The position numbers and the translations under genes were made by a program. A model generated the notes under the pieces. That model worked only from the letters and a program-made list of their open reading frames with translations. It was not told the DNA's origin and searched no databases. Positions 1 through 5,308 of a stretch of DNA of 5,308 nt are shown piece after piece (the stretch's first letter is position 1; each line of letters starts with the position of its first letter). The stretch covers positions 1-5,308 of the forward strand of contig CALMNY010000180.1 in NCBI GenBank assembly GCA_937872125.1, written 5' to 3'. This stretch comes from an uncultured Candidatus Competibacteraceae bacterium (GTDB lineage: Bacteria > Pseudomonadota > Gammaproteobacteria > Competibacterales > Competibacteraceae).

Positions 1-1808
1 GCCAGGGCGTAATGGCCCAGCAGCCAGGCCCACACCGGCCCCTGATGGTAGCCGCCGTCCCGTTCCCGGACATCGCCGCGATAATAGGGCCGGAACTCGG
101 CGTGACGCGGCGCCAGCGAGCGCAGGCCGTAGGAAGTCAATAACTCCCGACCGCACACCCGCACCACCGCCTGCCGCGCCGCGTGATCGAGCGGACTGTG
201 CGGCAGGCTGACGGCGAAAATCTGGTTGGGCCGGATGCGGGCATCGTCGCCGTCGGGGCCGTCCAGCACGTCGAACAGCCCCTCGCCGTCCAGCTTGACG
301 AAGCGGCGAAAACCCTGCCGGGCCTGATCCGCCAGATCGTCGTAGAAGGCCGGCGACTGGCCCAACTGGCGGGCGAACCCGGCCACGCTGCATAGCACGT
401 TGTACCAGAGCGCATTGATTTCGACCGGCTTGCCGATGCGCGGCGTCACCACCCAGTCGCCGACCTTGGCATCCATCCAGGTCAGTTGCGTGCCCGGCTC
501 CCCGGCGCGCAGCAGGCCATCATTCGGGTCCATGCCGATGCCGTAACGGGCGCCGGCGACGTGCCAGGCGATGATTTCCTGCAGGATCGGGAAGACCTGG
601 ACCAGAGTTTCAGCATCGTTGCTGGCCTCCACGTAAGCCCGCCACGCCTCGACGTACCACAGCGCGGCGTCGGCGGTGTTATAGGCCAGCGGTTCGCCGG
701 CGGCGGGAAACAGGTTGGGCAACATGCCCCGGTCCGTGAAGCGGGCGAAGGTCAGCAGGATGCGGCGGGCAATGTCGGCGCGACCCGTCGCCAGCGTCAG
801 TCCCGGCAGGGCGATCATGGTGTCGCGGCCCCAGTCGCCGAACCAGGGATAACCGGCGATCACCGATTCGCCCTCGGGCAAATCGGGCAACGGCCGGGCG
901 AACAGGAAACTGTCGGCGGCCAGCACCAGTTGCCGCACCCAGTCCGGCGCTCGGCGCAGTTCCGGCGTGCGCGCTTCGGCCTGAGCGAGCAATTCGACCT
1001 CCCGGCCCAGAAACCGCCGCAATGCTGCATCGAAATCCAGGGAGACCTCTTCTTCATGCAGGCTGACGATCACGCCGGTCCAGACGCCAGGCCGTAATGG
1101 CAATACCGCCTCGCCCAGGCAAAGATGATGATCGCGATGCGCCAGGCCGCGCTCGTGCTCGATAGGCAGATCGAAGTTCTCGAACCAGTTGACGTCGTCC
1201 ACGATGACGCCGTCCACCGCCCACAACCGCAGGGTAAAGTCCGGAGTCTGGACGCGGCGCAAGGCTGAATCGGGCGCGGCGATCATCGGCTGAAACTGGT
1301 CCATCTGGGTGCGGCTGTGATGGTCGCGGCCATTCACCAGCAGGCGAACCCGCAGTTGCGCATCGCGGCCAGCGGAGGTTGTGACCAGCCGCCAGGCGAC
1401 GTAGCTGGTATGGGCGCCTGGCTCCAGCCAGATGCGCTGTTCCAGCACCAGGTTGCCTATCGCATAGCGCCAGACCGGCATCCGTCCCTCCAGCCGGAAC
1501 GATTCGAGATGGACCTGACCCGACGGATGGACCACACCGCCGGCCCAGCGATTGCCGAACAGCGGAATTTCCCGCTCGCCGTCCACCAGAGTCGCGTCGG
1601 CCTTGGCGAACACCAGCCAGCGATCCAGCGGCGGCCGCACCGGCGCGATGAGCAGGCCGTGATAGCGGCGGGTCAGGGTGCCGGCCACGGTGCCGGCGGC
1701 ATAACCGCCCAGTCCGTTCGCCAGCCACCATTCGCGCCGTTCCGCCTGCGCCAGATCGCCGCACAGCGCCCGGCCGCAGCGGATGAAATCCGGTAATTTG
1801 CGGGTCAT
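1..1808 (-). CDS. Glycogen debranching enzyme, amylo-alpha-1,6-glucosidase (GH133 type), C-terminus cut by window edge
   Basis: Cytosolic enzyme expected to hydrolyse alpha-1,6 branch points of glycogen or its limit dextrins. The frame is open from the ATG at 1808 to the window edge, giving 602 residues. The N-terminal beta-rich domain (about residues 15-270, GDE_N type) opens with REWWLANGLGGYAAGT at 25-40 and TRRYHGLL at 46-53. The C-terminal (alpha/alpha)6-barrel domain (from about 285, GDE_C/PF06202 type) carries the family's conserved blocks: GYPWFGDWGRDT at 319-330 with D325 and D329, NTADAALWY at 377-385, LTWMDAK at 442-448, EINALWYN at 463-470 and YHQGPVW at 587-593. From the usual family length I estimate that 50-100 residues are missing. 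An in-frame ATG two codons upstream (1814) is an equally possible start; neither has a good Shine-Dalgarno, and TAA at 1832-1830 bounds the frame. It follows the Fic-like gene on the same strand after 53 bp. There is no signal peptide. Family assignment is confident; activity is inferred. Confidence 0.93.
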   Translation of the reverse strand, partial: MTRKLPDFIRCGRALCGDLAQAERREWWLANGLGGYAAGTVAGTLTRRYHGLLIAPVRPPLDRWLVFAKADATLVDGEREIPLFGNRWAGGVVHPSGQVHLESFRLEGRMPVWRYAIGNLVLEQRIWLEPGAHTSYVAWRLVTTSAGRDAQLRVRLLVNGRDHHSRTQMDQFQPMIAAPDSALRRVQTPDFTLRLWAVDGVIVDDVNWFENFDLPIEHERGLAHRDHHLCLGEAVLPLRPGVWTGVIVSLHEEEVSLDFDAALRRFLGREVELLAQAEARTPELRRAPDWVRQLVLAADSFLFARPLPDLPEGESVIAGYPWFGDWGRDTMIALPGLTLATGRADIARRILLTFARFTDRGMLPNLFPAAGEPLAYNTADAALWYVEAWRAYVEASNDAETLVQVFPILQEIIAWHVAGARYGIGMDPNDGLLRAGEPGTQLTWMDAKVGDWVVTPRIGKPVEINALWYNVLCSVAGFARQLGQSPAFYDDLADQARQGFRRFVKLDGEGLFDVLDGPDGDDARIRPNQIFAVSLPHSPLDHAARQAVVRVCGRELLTSYGLRSLAPRHAEFRPYYRGDVRERDGGYHQGPVWAWLLGHYAL

Positions 1809-1861
1809 GAGCATCACATCCAAGTTCGGTTAGAGCTAATCTTCGGCTTGCAGCTACGCGG

Positions 1862-3250
1862 CTATTCCCCTCGACCTGGTTTCCAGACCGCAAATTCCAG
1901 CGGTCGCAACCCGAAGCGGATGGCGTTGTCGGCGTGCAGGGTTTTGAATTCGTTCAGCACCAGCGTCACGAAGCGCTCGCGGTCGGTCTCGGCTACCGTG
2001 ACCGGCATGTTACGCCATACATTCTCTTCGCTAACCGGGTAGTTCCCCTGCACGATAGCGCGCACGGCTTCAGTCAGCGCGTGGCGGTAACGCAGTCGGA
2101 ACGTATCCGGCGGCGCCAGTTGCTGGCGCACGGCCACATACTGTTGGCACGAGCGTTCATACGCCCAGACGAACACATCGCGCAACAGTTCGATGCGGTT
2201 GAGTTCGTACACGCCAAGGATGGCGTCCACGTAGGCCCGATCCGGCACGTCAACAAAGGAAAGCGGACACAGATTCCGCTGGATCAGCGGAATATTCGCC
2301 GCCAGCCGCGAAACCCGCTTGTTCACGTCCAGGAAGGGTTGCAGATAGGGCAGATGCGCCATGGTAAACAAGGCCTGTTCAAACGGATCGTGAATCTCCG
2401 CCGCCATGCCGATGATGATTCCAAACAGTTCTTCCAGTCGTTGCGGCAGGGCGATGGGTAGATAGACGCTACCGCTGATTTCCACTGGCCGGCGGCGTAA
2501 CCGGCCACCCGCCTGGGGGTCGGAGAGCAATCCATCGGAAAGCAGGGCATGCAGGGCGATAATAGTCTCCGGATTGAATCCCACCCGCTCCACTTCATGA
2601 ACCAGAAACTCGATGGCGGCCTTGTGGTTCAGGATCATCTGCGTTTCCCGCGCATCCTTGTCGCTGGCGGCTTGGCCGAATTCGATCAGTCGCTCGGTGT
2701 CCAGTCGGCTGTAGGTGTTGCCTTCCAGCCGCGACGAGGCCCAGGAGAGATCAATCAAGAGCCGATCCAGGATGTCGCGCGCAAACGTACCGGCGGGCGC
2801 GTCGTCCAGCGGCGACCGGCCCAGGTCATGAAGTTGGGCGCGCAAGGATTCGGGGAGATAGAACGTCTGATTGGGGTGATAGGCTTCAAGGAACTCGATG
2901 CGATAACCGACGGGTTGACGGTTCTGGCGCGGTTGCCGGACATAGGCTTTGATCGCCAGGCTTTCGGGCGAAAGCGGGACGTAAACCTCGGCAGTAGCCT
3001 CTACTTTTAGCGGCGGCAAGGTAAGATGCGCTTCCGCAAGGAGCGCGAGGCGGTACTTGAGCGCGCGCCCCGCCCCGGTTTTGATGAGCCGTCCGCCGGC
3101 GACCAGATCCGCCAGCCGGCGTTGCAGGGTGCGACGGCTGAAGCAGCCGTTTAAATCCTGCATGAGCGTGGTTAGATCCACGCCATCGGCATGGCGCGCA
3201 ACTAGCGCGAAAATTTGCTCAATATCCTGATTTATATTGTTTTTTGGCAT
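1862..3250 (-). CDS. Winged-helix/Fic-domain protein with degenerate catalytic motif (QPFLDVNKR)
   Basis: A 462-residue protein if read from the ATG at 3250. Residues about 7-72 look like a winged helix: a recognition-type helix (SRRTLQRRLADLV, 38-50) is followed by a wing (TGAGRALKYRL). A linker of about 100 residues follows. Residues 172-177 (S-SRL-EG, E176) match the autoinhibitory [S/T]xxxE[G/N] motif placed N-terminal to the Fic core, as in class II Fic proteins. Residues about 249-267 (GRLRRRPVEISGSVYLPIA) resemble the target-binding flap. The core motif at 304-312 reads QPFLDVNKR against the consensus HxFx[D/E]GN[G/K]R. Phe306, Asp308, Asn310, Lys311 and Arg312 are kept, but the catalytic His is Gln304 and the Gly is Val309. 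The family's established activity is AMP (or other nucleotide/phosphate) transfer to proteins; without the His, that is doubtful here. Residues 372-462 form an extension I cannot assign. No frameshift or internal stop is present, so it is an intact gene. A regulatory role is inferred from the DNA-binding domain and the repeats upstream. Confidence 0.9.
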   Translation of the reverse strand: MPKNNINQDIEQIFALVARHADGVDLTTLMQDLNGCFSRRTLQRRLADLVAGGRLIKTGAGRALKYRLALLAEAHLTLPPLKVEATAEVYVPLSPESLAIKAYVRQPRQNRQPVGYRIEFLEAYHPNQTFYLPESLRAQLHDLGRSPLDDAPAGTFARDILDRLLIDLSWASSRLEGNTYSRLDTERLIEFGQAASDKDARETQMILNHKAAIEFLVHEVERVGFNPETIIALHALLSDGLLSDPQAGGRLRRRPVEISGSVYLPIALPQRLEELFGIIIGMAAEIHDPFEQALFTMAHLPYLQPFLDVNKRVSRLAANIPLIQRNLCPLSFVDVPDRAYVDAILGVYELNRIELLRDVFVWAYERSCQQYVAVRQQLAPPDTFRLRYRHALTEAVRAIVQGNYPVSEENVWRNMPVTVAETDRERFVTLVLNEFKTLHADNAIRFGLRPLEFAVWKPGRGE

Positions 3251-3257
3251 GAGGAAG

Positions 3258-3261
3258 CCCT
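3258..3261 (-). promoter_or_regulatory. Ribosome binding site choosing the ATG start of the Fic-like gene
   Basis: On the minus strand AGGG stands 7 nt before the ATG at 3250, which is good Shine-Dalgarno spacing. The longer reading from the TTG at 3274 would add 8 residues. Its only purine run (AAGGA) ends about 3 nt before the TTG, which is too close, and that start would sit inside the inverted repeat at 3267-3291. The ATG is therefore preferred. Confidence 0.6.
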
Positions 3262-3266
3262 GATTT

Positions 3267-3291
3267 TGGCGCAATAGTCCTTATTGCGCCA
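3267..3291. repeat. Perfect 10-bp inverted repeat upstream of the Fic-like gene (operator or hairpin)
   Basis: The left arm TGGCGCAATA (3267-3276) and the right arm TATTGCGCCA (3282-3291) are exact reverse complements separated by GTCCT. The repeat begins 17 bp upstream of the ATG of the Fic-like gene. A dimeric winged-helix regulator binding here would block the promoter or initial transcription. On the plus strand the same structure is followed by TTTTATTT and so also resembles an intrinsic terminator, but no plus-strand gene lies upstream for it to terminate. It could stop antisense transcripts before prlC. I favour the operator reading because further copies of the half-site word lie alongside. 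Confidence 0.7.
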
Positions 3292-3296
3292 TTTTA
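3291..3296 (-). promoter_or_regulatory. Possible -10 element (TAAAAT) for the Fic-like gene
   Basis: The minus strand reads TAAAAT here, one mismatch from the sigma-70 -10 consensus TATAAT. It lies between two of the TGGCGC words, and the predicted transcript start would fall within the inverted repeat. No convincing -35 hexamer stands 16-18 bp upstream (an A-run is found there), so this is a weak call resting on the -10 alone. Confidence 0.25.
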
Positions 3297-3402
3297 TTTG
3301 GCGCGATTCAAACTTTTTTGGCGCGCAACACGCATCGCTTGGCATTGGTTAATAATAGCCGGCTTCCACCATAGCCAAATTTCGCCAATGATCGCTGCTC
3401 CT

Positions 3403-3406
3403 GGGA
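3403..3406 (+). promoter_or_regulatory. prlC: Weak ribosome binding site (GGGA) for prlC
   Basis: GGGA ends 5 nt before the ATG at 3412. An in-frame ATG at 3388 would add 8 residues but has no purine-rich sequence before it. Translation from 3412 gives MTNPLL, which as I recall is also how the E. coli protein begins, so 3412 is taken as the start. Confidence 0.5.
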
Positions 3407-3411
3407 CCGCC

Positions 3412-5308
3412 ATGACCAATCCGCTCCTCACTCCCGCCGACCTGCCTTCCTACGCCGCCATCCAGCCGGAACACGTCGAACCGGCCATTGATCACTGGTT
3501 GGCCGAAAATCGCGCCGATCTCGAACGATTGCTGGCGGCGAACGCTGTTTATACCTGGGACAATTTACTTCGTCCGCTGGAGGAACTGGAGGATCGGCTG
3601 AACAAGGCGTGGTCGCCGGTCAACCATCTGCACTCGGTCTGCGATTCCGAGGCCCTGCGCGCGGCCTACAACGCCTGCCTGCCCAAGCTCAGCGCCTATT
3701 ACAGCGAACTGGGCCAGCACGAAGGCTTGTATCGCGCCTATCAACAGATCGCCGACGGGCCGGAGTACGCTCGGCTCGATTCGGCGCAGCGCAAAGTCAT
3801 CACCGACGCCCTGCGCGACTTCCGGCTGTCCGGCATCGCCCTGCCGCCGGAACAGCAAGCCCGCTACAGGGACATTCAGCAGGAACTGGCGCAACTTGGG
3901 GCCAAATTCTCGGAAAACGTGCTGGACGCCACCCAGGCCTGGACCAAACATCTGACCGAAGAGGCGCAACTGGCTGGCCTGCCGGACTCGGCGCGGGCGC
4001 TGGCCCGGCAGACCGCCCAACAGCGGGGGCTGGACGGCTGGCTGCTGACGCTGGAACTGCCGTCCTATCTGCCCGTGTTGAACTATGCCGACAACCGCGA
4101 ACTGCGGCGGGAACTGTACAGCGCCTATTGCACCCGCGCCTCCGAGCAGGGGCCGAACGGGGGGCAGTGGGACAACGGGCCGGTGATGGAACGGATTCTG
4201 GCGCTGCGCCACGAGCTGGCTCAACTGCTCGGCTTCCACGATTACACCGAATACTCGCTGGCGACCAAGATGGCCGACTCGCCGGATCAGGTGCTGGACT
4301 TCCTCGCCGATCTCGCCCGCCGCGCCCGGCCCCAGGCGCAACGGGAACTGGACGAGTTGCGGACTTTCGCCCGCGACCGGTTCGGCGCGGACGATCTGGA
4401 CGCCTGGGACATCGGCTATTACGCGGAAAAGCTGCGCCAGCATCGCTATCAACTGTCGCAGGAAGAATTGCGGCCCTATTTCCCGCTGCCCCGGGTTCTG
4501 ACGGGACTGTTCGCGGTGGCGGAACGCCTGTTCGGCATCGCCATTCGCCCGCTGGACAGCGTGGAAGTCTGGCATCCCGACGTGCGGGTTTACGAAATCG
4601 TTGACGCGGCGGGAACACGGCGCGGGCGGTTCTATCTGGACCTGTACGCCCGGCCCCACAAGCGCGGCGGGGCATGGATGGATGGCGGTCTGGCGCGGCG
4701 GCGGCTGGCTAACGCAGTGCGGTTGCCGGCCGCTTATCTGGTCGGCAACTTCACCCCGCCGGTGGGCGCCGATCCGGCCCTGCTGACTCATAACGAAGTG
4801 CTGACGCTGTTCCACGAATTCGGCCATGGCCTGCACCATCTGTTGACCCAGGTGGACTACCTGCCAGTGGCGGGCATTCACGGCGTGGAATGGGATGCGG
4901 TGGAACTGCCCAGCCAGTTCATGGAAAACTGGTGCTGGGCGCGGGAGGCGCTGGACCTGCTGGCCAGTCATTACCAAACCGGCGAACCGTTGCCGGACGA
5001 ACTCTATCAACGGATGCTGGCCGCCAAGCACTTCCAGGCCGGGATTTTGATGGTGCGGCAACTGGAATTCGGGTTGTTCGATTTCCGCCTGCATCGCAAC
5101 TACGACCCGGCGCGCGGCGGGCGGGTGCTGGAGGTGCTGGACGAAATACGCCAACAGGTGGCAGTCATCCTCCCGCCGGCCTGGAACCGTTTTGCCAACG
5201 CCTTCACTCACATCTTCGCCGGCGGCTACGCGGCGGGCTATTACAGCTACAAATGGGCGGAAGTGCTGTCGGCGGACGCCTTCAGCGCCTTCGAGGACAG
5301 CGGGATTT
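3412..5308 (+). CDS. prlC: Oligopeptidase A, M3 family zinc metallopeptidase, C-terminus cut by window edge
   Basis: Cytoplasmic thimet-type oligopeptidase that degrades short peptides, including cleaved signal peptides in E. coli (EC 3.4.24.70). The window holds 632 codons of a protein that is about 680 residues in E. coli. The zinc-binding motif HEFGH lies at 468-472 (ligands H468 and H472, catalytic E469). The third ligand is E498 in VELPSQFMENW. The C-terminal substrate-binding stretch HIFAGGYAAGYYSY (600-613) supplies the conserved His and Tyr residues. Other family blocks are WTK near 175, TRASEQGPNGG, LALRHELAQLLGF, WDIGYYAEK, VWHPDVR, FYLDLYARPHKRGGAWMD and RQLEFGLFDFRLH. There is no signal peptide. 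The gene is divergent from the Fic-like gene across 161 bp. In E. coli prlC is heat-shock regulated, but I see no clear sigma-32 promoter here. After GGAWMD the sequence reads GGLARRR where E. coli has a second Asp, and the segment is about one residue shorter; this is a loop-level difference. Confidence 0.97.
   Translation, partial: MTNPLLTPADLPSYAAIQPEHVEPAIDHWLAENRADLERLLAANAVYTWDNLLRPLEELEDRLNKAWSPVNHLHSVCDSEALRAAYNACLPKLSAYYSELGQHEGLYRAYQQIADGPEYARLDSAQRKVITDALRDFRLSGIALPPEQQARYRDIQQELAQLGAKFSENVLDATQAWTKHLTEEAQLAGLPDSARALARQTAQQRGLDGWLLTLELPSYLPVLNYADNRELRRELYSAYCTRASEQGPNGGQWDNGPVMERILALRHELAQLLGFHDYTEYSLATKMADSPDQVLDFLADLARRARPQAQRELDELRTFARDRFGADDLDAWDIGYYAEKLRQHRYQLSQEELRPYFPLPRVLTGLFAVAERLFGIAIRPLDSVEVWHPDVRVYEIVDAAGTRRGRFYLDLYARPHKRGGAWMDGGLARRRLANAVRLPAAYLVGNFTPPVGADPALLTHNEVLTLFHEFGHGLHHLLTQVDYLPVAGIHGVEWDAVELPSQFMENWCWAREALDLLASHYQTGEPLPDELYQRMLAAKHFQAGILMVRQLEFGLFDFRLHRNYDPARGGRVLEVLDEIRQQVAVILPPAWNRFANAFTHIFAGGYAAGYYSYKWAEVLSADAFSAFEDSGI

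Larger units (their letters stand above)
3265..3325. promoter_or_regulatory. Cluster of four TTTGGCGC-type words, candidate operator array
   Basis: TTTGGCGCA occurs at 3265-3273, TTTGGCGCG at 3297-3305 and TTTGGCGCG at 3317-3325 on the plus strand; AATGGCGCA occurs on the minus strand at 3293-3285. Start-to-start spacing of the direct copies is 32 and 20 bp, close to three and two helical turns, so bound proteins would lie on one face of the DNA. The cluster sits between two divergent genes and could control the Fic-like gene, prlC or both. The binding protein is unknown; the adjacent winged-helix/Fic protein is the obvious candidate. Confidence 0.5.

Noticed and set aside
486..1097. A 203-codon plus-strand open frame, with similar ones at 1317-1796, 1934-2461, 2549-3010 and 3609-4604
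   Set aside because: All are shadows of the three real genes. They lack recognisable motifs and credible ribosome binding sites.
1833..1857. Possible hairpin between the Fic-like gene and the debranching enzyme
   Set aside because: Only about 4 bp (AGCT/AGCT) pair around a long loop and no T-run follows, so it is not a terminator.
1054..1893. A 279-codon open frame on the minus strand overlapping the debranching enzyme in another frame
   Set aside because: The same strand and region encode conserved GH133 sequence in a different frame. This product is low-complexity Arg/Gly/Ala-rich and matches nothing I know.
3350..3355. TAATAA as a -10 element for prlC
   Set aside because: The hexamer is AT-rich and suitably upstream of prlC, but no -35-like sequence stands 16-18 bp before it. 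TTGGCA at 3340 is far too close, so I did not call a promoter.
3565..5211. A 548-codon open frame on the minus strand opposite prlC
   Set aside because: It is antisense to an unmistakable M3 peptidase with an intact HEFGH motif. The translation is rich in Gln, Arg, Val and Pro with no recognisable domain, as expected from the strong codon bias of a GC-rich gene read backwards.

Overview
The window comes from a GC-rich bacterial chromosome, most likely a gammaproteobacterium. The right-hand gene matches enterobacterial oligopeptidase A closely from its first six residues (MTNPLL) onward. A glycogen-storing gammaproteobacterium would suit the gene content, but the genus cannot be settled from this sequence. 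There are three protein-coding genes. Two of them run off the window edges. I see no RNA genes, insertion sequences or CRISPR arrays.

Layout: (1) Positions 1-1808, minus strand, hold about the first 602 residues of a bacterial/archaeal-type glycogen debranching enzyme (amylo-alpha-1,6-glucosidase, GH133 type); its C-terminus lies beyond the left edge. (2) Positions 1862-3250, minus strand, hold a complete gene for a 462-residue protein. It has an N-terminal winged-helix DNA-binding region, a Fic-type domain and a C-terminal helical extension. Its Fic core motif is degenerate (QPFLDVNKR, with Gln in place of the catalytic His), yet an autoinhibitory SxxxEG motif is intact. (3) Positions 3251-3411 are a divergent, AT-richer intergenic region. 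It holds a perfect 10-bp inverted repeat and further copies of the same TTTGGCGC-type word, which look like an operator array. (4) Positions 3412-5308, plus strand, hold the first 632 residues of oligopeptidase A (PrlC/OpdA), a zinc metallopeptidase; roughly 50 C-terminal residues are missing at the right edge.

How the parts relate: the Fic-like gene and the debranching enzyme share a strand with only 53 bp between them and no clear terminator, so they may be co-transcribed. The Fic-like protein has a DNA-binding domain, and its own promoter region carries repeated operator-like words. The simplest hypothesis is that it is an autoregulator, perhaps a Fic-fold protein that has lost ordinary AMP-transfer activity. 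Oligopeptidase A is transcribed away from it and is probably an ordinary housekeeping gene, although the operator array lies upstream of it too. The least ordinary part of the window is this pairing of a His-less Fic protein with an operator-like array.
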